DNA from: Rhodopirellula bahusiensis
GTDB lineage: Bacteria > Planctomycetota > Planctomycetia > Pirellulales > Pirellulaceae
Direction of reading: 5' to 3'
Assembly: GCF_002727185.1 (NCBI RefSeq)
Contig: NZ_NIZW01000024.1
Location: forward strand, 43,228 to 107,227
Length of the DNA stretch: 64,000 nt
Made by a program: the position numbers and the translations under genes. This document shows, in pieces, positions 1-9,188 of this stretch. Under the pieces are notes generated by a model. That model was not told the origin of the DNA and ran no database searches. It saw only the letters and a list, made by a program, of their open reading frames with translations. Within the stretch, counting starts at the first letter, position 1. Every line of letters starts with the position of its first letter.

Positions 1-830
1 GCTGGGTCGGCATCGAAGGTGGACGTGGTGACTTCGCGAATTGCGACGCGCAGCGGAGGCTTGTTCTCGTTAACGACCGCGTGGGTGAACGCGACCGGCC
101 AGGGTTGCATGCCTCGCACCAGGCAATCAATTTGGCGGGTGTTGGCGGACCAATCGATTTGAGCTTCGGCCTTGGATAGTCGCGGAGCCTTGGAGACTTT
201 GGCTGGATCTTGTGGCTCGCCCAGTGCACCGTGTTCGTCGAGAGACTCGATCGTGCGAAGCAAAGCGATGGCTTCCAGCGTGGCGTCGACGCCGATTTCT
301 GACAGGCGTGTTTCAAGGTCGCCGGAAGTTTCGTTATCGTGAATTGGCGTGGTGCGGGACGACACGATGGGGCCACCGTCGAGCCGTGGGGTCATGTGGA
401 TGACCGACACGCCCGTTTCGCGATCGCCGGACAAGAGGGCTCGTTGCACCGGCGCGGCGCCTCGGTAGGCGGGCAGCAGTGAACCGTGCAGGTTAATTCC
501 GCCCAAACGCGCGGACTGCAGGGCATCGGGTTTGAGGATTTGGCCGTAGTCGCACACGACCAGCAGGTCCGCGTTCAGTTCGACGAGGCTGGCAACGGTT
601 TCCGGATCGTTGACACTGGCCGGGGCGTCCACGGGCAGCCCGTGCGATTCGGCCCATTCGCGAACGGGTTGCGGCGGCGGTCCGCCGCGGCTCTTGATTG
701 GCGGCAAAGGACGCACGAACACGCGAGCGATTTCATCGCCGGTGGAATCCAGTTGTTGCCGGATCGCTTCGAACGATGGCACCGCAAATGGGCCGGTGCC
801 CATCAAGACGTATCGCAGGGAATCAGCCAT
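1..830 (-). CDS. fmt: Methionyl-tRNA formyltransferase, partial (3' end outside window)
   Basis: Formylates the amino group of methionyl-initiator tRNA using 10-formyltetrahydrofolate, in the cytosol. The minus-strand frame is open from ATG at 830 to the window edge, about 276 residues; the C-terminal tRNA-binding domain is only partly inside. Translation shows the N-terminal YVLMGTGPFAVPSF strand-loop and the family signature INLHGSLLPAYRGAAPV at about residues 112-128, holding the catalytic Asn113 and His115. The start overlaps the def stop (ATGGCTGA, 8 nt), the usual def-fmt pairing, which fixes the start. Being cut by the window edge, it has no stop here. Confidence 0.95.
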   Translation of the reverse strand, partial: MADSLRYVLMGTGPFAVPSFEAIRQQLDSTGDEIARVFVRPLPPIKSRGGPPPQPVREWAESHGLPVDAPASVNDPETVASLVELNADLLVVCDYGQILKPDALQSARLGGINLHGSLLPAYRGAAPVQRALLSGDRETGVSVIHMTPRLDGGPIVSSRTTPIHDNETSGDLETRLSEIGVDATLEAIALLRTIESLDEHGALGEPQDPAKVSKAPRLSKAEAQIDWSANTRQIDCLVRGMQPWPVAFTHAVVNENKPPLRVAIREVTTSTFDADP

Positions 831-1428
831 TCGAGGTGGTCCCGCCGGTGTACATGGCTTCCCATTCGGCTCGTTGTTTTGCCAGGGTGTTTACGTCGGC
901 AATCGATCCGGTGCCTTGCTTGGATTCGTAGTCGGTTTTGAACTCTTCGAGGTGTCCTTCGAGGTCGCGAAGACCTTCTTCGCCGATGCGGTCAAAGAAC
1001 ATGATGCCATCGAGGTGGTCGACTTCGTGCTGGACGACTCGAGCCATGAATCCATCGAGGACCTGGTTGATTTCGTTGCCTTGCAAGTCAAATCCGCGAA
1101 GACGAACGGTCTTGGGGCGTTTGACTTGGCCGTACATTCCCGGAACGCTGAGGCAGCCTTCTTGAGCGGTGTCGTTGCCCTTGGGGCGATCGATCTCAGG
1201 GTTCAGGATGACCCACGATTCACCTTCGTCACGCTTTCCAGTTGGGTTGGCCACGAACATGCGGATGGGCAAGTCGACTTGGTTGGCGGCGAGCCCGACA
1301 CCATCGAACTCGTACATCAAGTCGAGCATCTCGTCTGCCATCGACTTCAGTTTGGCATCCACTCGCACGATGGGGCGACTGACGTGTCGGAGTGTCGGAT
1401 GCGGGAAATGGATGATCGACAACGGCAT
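823..1428 (-). CDS. def: Peptide deformylase
   Basis: Removes the formyl group from the first methionine of new proteins; a metal hydrolase of the cytosol. All three family motifs are present in the 201 residues: GVGLAANQ (43-50), EGCLS (90-94, metal ligand Cys92) and QHEVDH (133-138, ligands His134 and His138 with catalytic Glu135). The C-terminal tail of about 35 residues beyond the core is charged. It is followed with an 8-nt overlap by fmt, so the two are probably translated together. It lies 56 nt downstream of the oppF stop on the same strand and may share its transcript. Confidence 0.97.
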   Translation of the reverse strand: MPLSIIHFPHPTLRHVSRPIVRVDAKLKSMADEMLDLMYEFDGVGLAANQVDLPIRMFVANPTGKRDEGESWVILNPEIDRPKGNDTAQEGCLSVPGMYGQVKRPKTVRLRGFDLQGNEINQVLDGFMARVVQHEVDHLDGIMFFDRIGEEGLRDLEGHLEEFKTDYESKQGTGSIADVNTLAKQRAEWEAMYTGGTTSNG

Positions 1429-1484
1429 GATGAAGGCGGCAAAAAGACGAAACGGCGGATGAGTTCAATCAATCCCGCAGCTTA

Positions 1485-2525
1485 TCAAACTTCCGGCGGA
1501 TCATCACGCTCCCAACAAGCCGCAGCGTGCGGTCGGTCCGGCAATGCGGGCCGATCGGTTCGGCATCGGTCGACCGCGATTGGGCAGCGGTCGGCGAAGG
1601 AGCAGCCGGGGTAGAACTTGTCCGGCGAGGGGACTTCGCCCTGCAACACGATTCGTCGACGTTCGGCCGCGATGGTCGGATCGGGGACCGGAACCGCGGA
1701 CAGGAGGGCTTCTGTATAAGGGTGTTTCGGATCGGCGTAGAGTTCTTCGGCGGAGCCCATTTCTGCGATTCGGCCGAGGTACATCACTCCGACCCGAGTT
1801 GCAATGTGGCGGACGACAGCCAAGTCGTGAGCGATGAACAGGTACGCCACACCGAGGCGTTGCTGCAAATCCATCATCAGGTTGATGATTTGTGCTTGAA
1901 TTGAAACATCCAGTGCGGAGACCGGTTCGTCACAAAGGATCAAATCCGGTTGCACGGCCAAGGCACGAGCGATGCCGATGCGTTGTCGTTGGCCACCGCT
2001 GAATTCATGCGGGTAACGATTCAGGAATCGAGGGTTCAGGCCCACCAATTCCATCAGTCGCAACACTTCGAGTTGACGGTCTTTGCCGGACGCGAGTTTG
2101 TGAACCGTCAAGGGTTCGCCGATGATGCCGCCAACCGTCATCCGTGGATTCAGGCTCGCAAAGGGATCTTGGAAAACCATTTGAACGCGGCGTCGATATG
2201 GCAACATCTCTTTGTCGGACAGTCCCGCGATCGATTTGCCATCGACCAGGACGTCGCCCGATGTTGGATGGACCAAATTGATGATCGCTCGAGCGGTGGT
2301 CGATTTCCCGCACCCGGACTCGCCAACCAGACCCAGCGTTTCGCCTTTTGCGATGTCGAACGACACGCCGTCAACGGCGCGGATCAATCCTTGTTCAGGA
2401 TTGAACAGCGATCCGCGTCGAAAGGGGAAGTGAACCTTCAGGTCGCTAACCCGCAACAGCGGTGGCTCCGCGGTTGTGCTGGCTGATCCTTCCGTCGAAG
2501 TGTGGGTGGTTTGGGCCGCGTTCAT
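1485..2525 (-). CDS. oppF: Oligopeptide/dipeptide ABC transporter ATP-binding protein (OppF/DppF type)
   Basis: One of two ATPases that drive peptide import through OppBC. With the chosen start the protein has 346 residues: Walker A GESGCGKST (68-76), Q-loop VFQDPFASLNP, signature FSGGQRQR (175-182), Walker B LILCDEP (195-201), and the C-terminal oligopeptide-transporter extension with a Cys-rich GCSFADRCP segment. A longer frame begins at 2546, but the ATG at 2525 gives an ATGA overlap with the oppD stop, exactly as at the three junctions upstream, so I use 2525. Last gene of the opp set; def starts 56 nt further on. Confidence 0.93.
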   Translation of the reverse strand: MNAAQTTHTSTEGSASTTAEPPLLRVSDLKVHFPFRRGSLFNPEQGLIRAVDGVSFDIAKGETLGLVGESGCGKSTTARAIINLVHPTSGDVLVDGKSIAGLSDKEMLPYRRRVQMVFQDPFASLNPRMTVGGIIGEPLTVHKLASGKDRQLEVLRLMELVGLNPRFLNRYPHEFSGGQRQRIGIARALAVQPDLILCDEPVSALDVSIQAQIINLMMDLQQRLGVAYLFIAHDLAVVRHIATRVGVMYLGRIAEMGSAEELYADPKHPYTEALLSAVPVPDPTIAAERRRIVLQGEVPSPDKFYPGCSFADRCPIAVDRCRTDRPALPDRPHAAACWERDDPPEV

Positions 2526-3607
2526 GTTGGGACCTCCACGTGGCATGCCGCGAGGTGAGGTTGCACAACGGGCAAGTTCGCGGCACCGGTTGGTTCAGCT
2601 TTCAATTGAAGCGTAGGATCCTCACGATGGCAAACTGGTTGAACAAAGTCGCATCGGGGAGAAAACGAGCAACCAAGAATGGGTTCGGACATGTCGGGTG
2701 GACCGCCGGGGATTGCGAGCAGCTTCTCATGACGATCGGTATCAAATCGTGGCAGTGAACCGAGCAAGCCAAGCGTGTATGGATGTTTGGGGGAGGCGAA
2801 CAAGTCGTTGACGTCTGCCTTTTCGACGATGCGTCCTGCGTACATCACCATCACGCGGTCCGCGACTCCGGCGACCACGCCCAAGTCGTGAGTGATCAGG
2901 ACAATCGCCGTGCCTTTGCGTTCTTGCAAATCGGCGAGGAGGTCCATGATTTGGGCTTGGATGGTCACGTCGAGTGCGGTGGTCGGTTCATCCGCGATCA
3001 ACAGTTCCGGTTCGCAGGACAACGCCATCGCAATCATCACGCGTTGTCGCATCCCGCCACTGAATTGATGTGGGTAATCGCGAAGACGTTTCTCAGGTGA
3101 TGTGATGCCAACCAAACCCAACATGTCCACCGCGCGCGCGGCCGCTTCTTTCTTCGTGAGGCTCAAGTGCAACCGAGTCATTTCGGTCATTTGCTGCTCG
3201 ATGGTCATCAAAGGATTCAAAGCTGTCATCGGATCTTGGAAGATCATCGAGACGTGCCGACCGCGAACACTTTGCAGTTCACGGTCACTCATCTTCAGAA
3301 GGTCACGACCTTGGAACAGCGCCGTTCCGGAATCGACTTGGCCTGGCGGTTGCGGGATCAATCCCATCATCGCCAGGTTGGTGACGCTCTTTCCGCTGCC
3401 TGACTCTCCAACGATGGCTACAGTTTCTCCTTCTCGAACATCAAAAGATATCCCGCGGACGGCTTGGACTTGCCCCTCATCGGTTTTGAAGCTGACCTTG
3501 AGATCTGCAACCTGGAGGAGAGGCTGGTTGCCTTCGCGAGGGGCGGCGTTCTCGCGTTCGGCAGTGGGCTTTGAAGAGGTGATGCTGGATCCGTGTGCTT
3601 GGTTCAT
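2522..3607 (-). CDS. oppD: Oligopeptide/dipeptide ABC transporter ATP-binding protein (OppD/DppD type)
   Basis: Partner ATPase of OppF in peptide import. In 361 residues: Walker A GESGSGKS (67-74), Q-loop MIFQDPMTALNP (121-132), signature FSGGMRQR (182-189), Walker B LLIADEP (202-208), then the oligo/dipeptide-transporter C-terminal domain with GCSFSPRCDFV and a second Cys. The start overlaps the oppC stop by ATGA and the stop overlaps the oppF start by ATGA. OppD and DppD cannot be told apart from the sequence alone, so the substrate (di- or longer peptides) is open. Confidence 0.93.
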   Translation of the reverse strand: MNQAHGSSITSSKPTAERENAAPREGNQPLLQVADLKVSFKTDEGQVQAVRGISFDVREGETVAIVGESGSGKSVTNLAMMGLIPQPPGQVDSGTALFQGRDLLKMSDRELQSVRGRHVSMIFQDPMTALNPLMTIEQQMTEMTRLHLSLTKKEAAARAVDMLGLVGITSPEKRLRDYPHQFSGGMRQRVMIAMALSCEPELLIADEPTTALDVTIQAQIMDLLADLQERKGTAIVLITHDLGVVAGVADRVMVMYAGRIVEKADVNDLFASPKHPYTLGLLGSLPRFDTDRHEKLLAIPGGPPDMSEPILGCSFSPRCDFVQPVCHREDPTLQLKAEPTGAANLPVVQPHLAACHVEVPT

Positions 3608-4839
3608 CGGTTTTTCATCTTTGGGTCCAACGCGTCACGCAAACCGTCACCCAAGAAGTTCAAAGCGAACAAAGTCGTGGCCAAAGCGGCACCTGGGAAA
3701 ATTACCACCCACCAAAAAAGTTTGACGCTCGAAAGGGCTTCCACGCCATCGTTGAGAAGCAGTCCCCACGACACATCTGGTGGGGCGACGCCCAAACCCA
3801 AGAATGACAGGAAGGCTTCGAACAGCATCACGGCAGGGATGGTCAGCGTCAGATAGACAATCACAATTCCAAGCACGTTGGGCACCAAATGTCGAAACAC
3901 AATTCGCATGGGCGAGGCACCAATCGTGCGTGCGGATTCGACAAATTGTTCTTGGCGAAGCGACAGCACTTGGCCGCGAACGACGCGTGACATCGTCAGC
4001 CAATAGATCGCGCCGATGATGATGTAGAAGATCATGATTTGGTCGATGCCATAGCTTTCCAGCCACGCCTTCACGCTCTCTTCGCCGAGGAACGTGACCA
4101 GATAAATCACCACGAAGATGAATGGAATCGAATACAGCATGTCGACGATCCGCATCATTGCCGCGTCGACCCAGCCGCCGAAGTAACCCGCGATCGCACC
4201 GTAGCTGACACCGATCATCAAACTGACCAGCGTTGCCACCAATCCGACCACCAGAGAAACGCGAGCGCCCCAGAACACTCTCGCGAGAAGATCGCGGCCG
4301 AGTTTGTCGGTTCCAAAGATCGAAGGCACCGCGTAGTCGCCAAAAATTGCGACGCGAATTTGGACCATCTTGAAAGAGACGCCGCCGAGCTGGTTCCACA
4401 GTTGGTTGAAGGGATGCTCGACGCGGATTCGGTCCTGGATTGAATCGAGTTGTTTGGCTCGTTCTGTCAGGTCTTTGATCGCCATTGCCGCTGCGGCTTC
4501 TTCGGCAATCTCAGCTTCGAAGAGAGCCAGTTGGCTGGTCAGTTTACCGTCGGCGAACTTCAGTCCATCGCGTGAACCCATGGTGATGGATTCGAGTGAG
4601 GGGGCGAGGAATCGGCGGTTGTTGAGGTCTTTGTCCAGCGGGCTCTGCAGCGGCAGCATCGGGGTGAGGAAAGCGACCAGCCCCAAGCCGATCAGGAAGA
4701 TCAGCGAGAACATGGCGGGGCGGTTGCGGCACAATCGACGCCACGCGTCTTTCCAAAGCGAGACGCCACGAATCTTGCGGGATTCCTCCAGCAACTTCGT
4801 GAGTGCTTCTTCGTTCTTGCCTGAATCGGGAAGGTTCAT
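3604..4839 (-). CDS. oppC: Peptide ABC transporter permease (OppC/DppC type) with large periplasmic insertion
   Basis: Inner-membrane channel subunit. The N-terminal helix (MFSLIFLIGLGLVAFLTPML region) is followed by a hydrophilic, Ala/Glu-rich stretch of roughly 100 residues before the usual GTDKLGRDLLARVFWGAR entry into the transmembrane core. The cytoplasmic EAA loop that contacts the ATPases is clear (FVESARTIGASPMRIVFRHLVPN region), as is the ending GDGLRDALDPK. At 411 residues it is about 100 longer than ordinary OppC; the extra length is that insertion, predicted to be helical or coiled-coil and to lie outside the membrane. ATGA overlaps on both sides. Confidence 0.92.
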   Translation of the reverse strand: MNLPDSGKNEEALTKLLEESRKIRGVSLWKDAWRRLCRNRPAMFSLIFLIGLGLVAFLTPMLPLQSPLDKDLNNRRFLAPSLESITMGSRDGLKFADGKLTSQLALFEAEIAEEAAAAMAIKDLTERAKQLDSIQDRIRVEHPFNQLWNQLGGVSFKMVQIRVAIFGDYAVPSIFGTDKLGRDLLARVFWGARVSLVVGLVATLVSLMIGVSYGAIAGYFGGWVDAAMMRIVDMLYSIPFIFVVIYLVTFLGEESVKAWLESYGIDQIMIFYIIIGAIYWLTMSRVVRGQVLSLRQEQFVESARTIGASPMRIVFRHLVPNVLGIVIVYLTLTIPAVMLFEAFLSFLGLGVAPPDVSWGLLLNDGVEALSSVKLFWWVVIFPGAALATTLFALNFLGDGLRDALDPKMKNR

Positions 4840-5765
4840 TCCAGTTCGACTCGCGGGTCAATGACAGCGTAGGCCAAGTCAACGATCGTGTTCATCACAA
4901 ACAGAATCACGGTGTACGTCAGCACCATTCCGGTCGCCAACGTCGTGTCGCGCTGAGTCGCGGCGTAGATGAAGTGACTGCCCATTCCGGGCAAGGCAAA
5001 GATCTTTTCCAGCACCAGTGAACCAGTCAAAACGCCCGCGGTGGCCGGACCGAGGTAACTGACCACGGGAAGCAACGCACCGGGCAACACGTGTTTGATG
5101 ATCACGGTGCGTTTGGGAAGTCCCTTCGCAAACGCGGTGCGAACATGTTCGCGGCTGAGCGATTCCAGCATCCCGGCTCGTGTCAATCTTGCGATGTAAG
5201 CGGCGACCGGAAGTCCCAAGCACAGCGCCGGCAGCGCGACTTGTCGAAGCGTTCCCCAGCCCGCGGCCGGGAACAGTGGGATCAAGAACACGAACAGCAG
5301 GATCGCGATCGACGCCAGAACAAAGTTGGGGATCGCGATGCCCAGCACCGCGGTGGCCATCATCCCAACATCGGCAACGGTGCCTCGATAAACGGCCGAG
5401 ATGACTCCGGCGGAGACGCCCAAGATGATTGCAAAGACCAAAGCGAAGATGGCCAGCGAGGCGGACACGGGAAAGCCCTCCGCGATGACTTGGTTGACGC
5501 TGTAATCTTCCAGCTTGATCGACCAGCTGAGATCACCGCGACTGAGGATGCCCCACATGTAGTCCCAGTATTGCTGCAATGGCGGTGCATCGAGGTTGTA
5601 TCGAGCCCGCATCTGTTGCTCGATCGCGGGAGGCATTGCACGCTCGGCACTGAAGGGGCTGCCGGGTGCGGCTCGCATCAACACAAATGAAACGGTGTAA
5701 ACCGCCCACAATGTGATGGCCATCCAGCCGAGGCGTCGAACAAGGAATCCGAGCAAGTCTTTCAT
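4836..5765 (-). CDS. oppB: Peptide ABC transporter permease (OppB/DppB type)
   Basis: Second inner-membrane permease subunit, 309 residues, normal length for the family. It has the N-terminal RRLGWMAITLWAVYTVSFVLMRAAPG helix and short RxxPG turn, and the EAA loop REHVRTAFAKGLPKRTVIIKHVLPGA. The C-terminus (VILFVMNTIVDLAYAVIDPRVELE region) is the standard OppB ending with the DPR motif. Its start overlaps the oppA stop and its stop overlaps oppC, both by ATGA, so the four membrane and ATPase subunits should be made in fixed proportion from one transcript. Confidence 0.94.
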   Translation of the reverse strand: MKDLLGFLVRRLGWMAITLWAVYTVSFVLMRAAPGSPFSAERAMPPAIEQQMRARYNLDAPPLQQYWDYMWGILSRGDLSWSIKLEDYSVNQVIAEGFPVSASLAIFALVFAIILGVSAGVISAVYRGTVADVGMMATAVLGIAIPNFVLASIAILLFVFLIPLFPAAGWGTLRQVALPALCLGLPVAAYIARLTRAGMLESLSREHVRTAFAKGLPKRTVIIKHVLPGALLPVVSYLGPATAGVLTGSLVLEKIFALPGMGSHFIYAATQRDTTLATGMVLTYTVILFVMNTIVDLAYAVIDPRVELE

Positions 5766-7729
5766 GGCTTGGGTTCCAATCGAATCGTCTGAAACGGGTG
5801 CGTGTCCTGCGGCGTCGGGAACAAACCTTTGACGTAGGGTTTGTAGATGTTCCGTCCGGTGTAGTAGTAAATTGGGATCGCGGGCAGCTCATCGGCCCAG
5901 ATCTCTTCGGCCTCTACCAGCAAATCCATGCGTTTGACTTTGTCGGCTTCGGACGCGGCCTGGGAAAGCAATTCGTCATAGCGAGGGTTGCTCCAAGCCG
6001 TGTTGTTTTGTGGGCTTTCGCCGAGGAACAAATCCAAGAACGTATTGGGGTCGGGGTAATCCGCGTTCCATGCCGCTCGCGAAATGTCGTACTTCTGTTG
6101 CTGTCGCTTGTCGAGGAAGCTGCCCCATTCCATGTTTTGCAGATCGGCTTTCACGTTCAGGTTGTTTTGCCACTGTTGCTGGATGACTTCCGCGACGGCT
6201 CGGTGACTTTCACTGGTGTTGTAGAGAATCGTGAACTTGGGGAATCCACGCCCGCCGGGATAGCCGGCTTCGGTGAGCAACTCTTTGGCTTCTTCGAGTG
6301 AGCCGCGATTGCCTTTGACGTGGGTGTAGCCAGCGATACCGGGCGGCACCAATGCGAACGCTGGTTGCTGGCCGGCCTTGGTGACTTCGCGAACGATTTG
6401 CTCGCGATCGATCGCCATCGAGAGAGCTTTGCGAACTCGGATGTCGTCCAGTGGCGGACGCTTGGTGTTCAGTTCGTAGTAGTACACCGACAAGTAAGGT
6501 GCACCGTGATAGTCGTCTCGTTTGATGAGTTCTTCCATCAAGGTCACCGGTGGATCCGTGACCCAGTCCAGTTCCCCGGTCTCGTACATGTTCAGCGCCG
6601 TGTTGTGGCTCTCAACCGAAAGGGCATCGATGGTTTCGATCCCCACGTTTTCGGCGTCGTACCACAGCTCGTCTTTGACCAATCGAACTCGATCACGCAG
6701 TTTCCGCAGGCCGACTTTGTAGGGACCGCAAGTGACGATGTTCTCGGGTCGCGTCCACATCGGTTTGCCATGTTCTTCGATGCAGTGGCGTGGCACCGGG
6801 AACAGCGGGTAATACGCGGTCAGGTAAGGGAAGTACGGAAGCGGGTCACGAAGGTGGACGATCAAGGTGTGTTCGTCAGGAGCTTCGACGCCACCAAGTT
6901 GGTCAAAGGCGACCAGCACATAGTGAGTCCGCTGAGTGTTTTCCTTCGCCAGCGGCGTTTGCAGGTTCTTGGTGAAGGTGGCCGTTTCGGTGACGTCGTC
7001 CCACAGGATTTTGTCGCCGTCCGTCCGAGCGAGGTCGACGGTGTAGAGCCATTCGGATTGCCAGTCCGCGATGATTTTCGACTTCTCTTCCTTCGACGCA
7101 TCCTCCGGAGTGTTCGGCTTCGGTGGTTTGTCCAAAGCCTTCAGCGTTCCGTGAACAATCGTGCCCCGAGGGAACGTCTGAGGTGCCGGTTCGCTATCGA
7201 TGGTCTCGCCAGGTCGGTCCCACAGTTCAACTTCGACTTTGTCGCCCGGTTGGACTTCGCCGGTCGCGTAAGCCTCCGCGTTCTGGACGCCAAACAATTG
7301 AAAGTTGTATTCGCAGGCGGTTTCCGGGTGCAGCATTCGCGTCCATGACCAGACGAAGTCGGCCGTGGTGATCGGCACCCCGTCGCTCCAGGTGACACCG
7401 TCCCGCAAGTGGAACGTGTAGGTCAGGTTGTCCGGCGAGACTTCGTAGGACGAGGCGATGCCCGGCTGTGGAGTCATCGGCTGGACGCCGGTTTCCGGAT
7501 CCGGGCCGCCTTCGGGCAACTCTTCCAGCAACCCGGTGAAGATGTTGAACAGAATCCGACTTTCGGGTTGGCCGGTCGCTCGGTGCGGGTCGAGCGTTTT
7601 GGGATCGGTGCCGTTCTGAAAGCTGAAGTCAGCCGGTGGCATCGCATCAAATCGAGACGCCCAGATCAGGGACACCATCACCACGATGGCGGCCAGGATC
7701 AAAAACGCTCGACGAAGTTCCAAAGGCAT
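5762..7729 (-). CDS. oppA: Peptide ABC transporter substrate-binding protein (SBP_bac_5 family)
   Basis: Captures peptides outside the inner membrane and delivers them to OppBC. The 655-residue protein starts with a hydrophobic helix (residues about 8-25, LILAAIVVMVSLIWAS) and no lipobox Cys, so it is probably held by an uncleaved anchor rather than by lipid. The family fold is seen in DPHRATGQPESRILFNIFTGL, DGVTWSDGVPITTADFVWSWTRML and the late AWNADYPDPNTFLDLF region. It is about 100 residues longer than E. coli OppA because of a charged insertion near residues 165-260. First gene of the opp unit; a 147-bp gap separates it from the upstream gene and must hold the promoter. Confidence 0.92.
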   Translation of the reverse strand: MPLELRRAFLILAAIVVMVSLIWASRFDAMPPADFSFQNGTDPKTLDPHRATGQPESRILFNIFTGLLEELPEGGPDPETGVQPMTPQPGIASSYEVSPDNLTYTFHLRDGVTWSDGVPITTADFVWSWTRMLHPETACEYNFQLFGVQNAEAYATGEVQPGDKVEVELWDRPGETIDSEPAPQTFPRGTIVHGTLKALDKPPKPNTPEDASKEEKSKIIADWQSEWLYTVDLARTDGDKILWDDVTETATFTKNLQTPLAKENTQRTHYVLVAFDQLGGVEAPDEHTLIVHLRDPLPYFPYLTAYYPLFPVPRHCIEEHGKPMWTRPENIVTCGPYKVGLRKLRDRVRLVKDELWYDAENVGIETIDALSVESHNTALNMYETGELDWVTDPPVTLMEELIKRDDYHGAPYLSVYYYELNTKRPPLDDIRVRKALSMAIDREQIVREVTKAGQQPAFALVPPGIAGYTHVKGNRGSLEEAKELLTEAGYPGGRGFPKFTILYNTSESHRAVAEVIQQQWQNNLNVKADLQNMEWGSFLDKRQQQKYDISRAAWNADYPDPNTFLDLFLGESPQNNTAWSNPRYDELLSQAASEADKVKRMDLLVEAEEIWADELPAIPIYYYTGRNIYKPYVKGLFPTPQDTHPFQTIRLEPKP

Positions 7730-7876
7730 GGCGGCAAATCAGGAGGGAGGGAAACAGGGCGTCGGCATCATGTTTCGTCTGCAATCGATTTTTCTGGTCG
7801 TGGACGTCAATCAGCGTAGTGTCCGGCGGAAACCGAACCTTCGCGATGACAACCCATTGAACAAGCTACCGCTGTT

Positions 7877-9133
7877 CTATCGCAATACCGTCGCCACGGC
7901 ATTGCACAACCATTCCATTCGTGACTCATTCATTCCAGCGACGTTGATTCGGCCACTGCCCACCAAGTAAACGCCATGTTCGCTCCGCAATTGATCGACC
8001 TGCATTGGCGACAAACCGCTGAACGAGAACATTCCTTTTTGATCCAACAGGAATGAGAAGTCTTGATCGACTCCCGTTGCGGCCATTCCGTCGACAAATT
8101 GCTTTCGAAGCGAAGCGATCCGAGTTCGCATTTCCGCGAGCTCTTCGTGCCACATTTGAGTCAGGCCTTCGTCGCCCAACACGGTGGCCACGATTGCACC
8201 GCCGTGGCGGGGTGGGTTGCTGTAGTTGGCTCGGACGACTCGTTTGAGTTGGCTGAGAGCGGCTTTGGTGGTGTCAGCGGATCCGGACACCAGGCAAGCC
8301 GTTCCGACTCGTTCGCTGTACAGCCCAAAGTTCTTGCTGAATGACGAGCACACGATCGCTTCGTTGACGTGCCGCAGAACCGCGCGAACGCCGGCAGCGT
8401 CTTCGTCCAGTCCTTCGCCGAAGCCTTGGTAGGCAAAGTCCAGCAGCGGGATCAGTTTCTTTTCCGCCACGACACTGGCAATTTGTTCCCACTGTTCCGG
8501 CGTCGGGTCGACTCCGGTCGGGTTGTGGCAACATGCGTGCAGCAGGACCGCGTCTCCGGCTTTGGGTTTGGTCTTCAGGTCTTCGATCAACGCGTCGAAG
8601 TTCATCGTCTTTTTGTCGGCACCCAAGTACGAATAGGTTTCGACGGGAAGCCCCGCCGCGGCCATGATCGCGTTGTGGTTGGCCCAAGTTGGAGTCGGCA
8701 GAAAGATCCGCAGAGGTCCGCACTGGGTCGCCAAGAATTCGGCCGCCACACGGAGGGCACCCGTTCCGCCCGGAGTCTGAACCGCTGCCACGCGTTCGGC
8801 GGGGACCAGGTCAGCGAAAATCAATTGGCGGGCTGCTTCTCGGTAGTCCGGCAGGCCGTCGATCGAGAGGTAACCCTTGGTCGATTCAGTCTCCACCAGC
8901 CGTTTTTCGGCTTCTTTGACACATCGAAGCACGGGCGTGGTGCCGGAAGCGTCTTGGTACACGCCCACGGACAAATTCATTTTGGTTTCGCGTTCATCGG
9001 CTTTGAACGCTTCGGTCAGTCCCAAAATGGCGTCGGGCGGAGCAACGGAGATGGAGTCGAATCGGTGCACTGGGAAACCGAAATCAGAGGGTGTTGGGTG
9101 GGAGCCAGCGTCACGTCGGGCCGGCGGAGCCAC
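7877..9133 (-). CDS. Aspartate/aromatic amino acid aminotransferase (class I)
   Basis: PLP enzyme that moves amino groups between aspartate or aromatic amino acids and 2-oxoglutarate. The AspC/TyrB pattern is plain: SVAPPDAILGLTEAFKADER near the start, NPTG at about 204-207, the PLP lysine K267 in SFSKNFGLYSERVG, and the closing INVAGMNESRMEWL region with the substrate-carboxylate Arg context. Compared with E. coli AspC there are about 23 extra residues at the N-terminus; a GTG at 9070 (V22) would give a more usual start and a 118-bp instead of 55-bp divergent spacer to the next gene, so the exact start is open. AspC and TyrB substrate range cannot be separated here. Confidence 0.9.
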   Translation of the reverse strand: MAPPARRDAGSHPTPSDFGFPVHRFDSISVAPPDAILGLTEAFKADERETKMNLSVGVYQDASGTTPVLRCVKEAEKRLVETESTKGYLSIDGLPDYREAARQLIFADLVPAERVAAVQTPGGTGALRVAAEFLATQCGPLRIFLPTPTWANHNAIMAAAGLPVETYSYLGADKKTMNFDALIEDLKTKPKAGDAVLLHACCHNPTGVDPTPEQWEQIASVVAEKKLIPLLDFAYQGFGEGLDEDAAGVRAVLRHVNEAIVCSSFSKNFGLYSERVGTACLVSGSADTTKAALSQLKRVVRANYSNPPRHGGAIVATVLGDEGLTQMWHEELAEMRTRIASLRKQFVDGMAATGVDQDFSFLLDQKGMFSFSGLSPMQVDQLRSEHGVYLVGSGRINVAGMNESRMEWLCNAVATVLR

Positions 9134-9188
9134 GAGAATAACTACCGAGCCCGATTTCGCCTACACGCGAGAAAACGCTTCCCACTCT

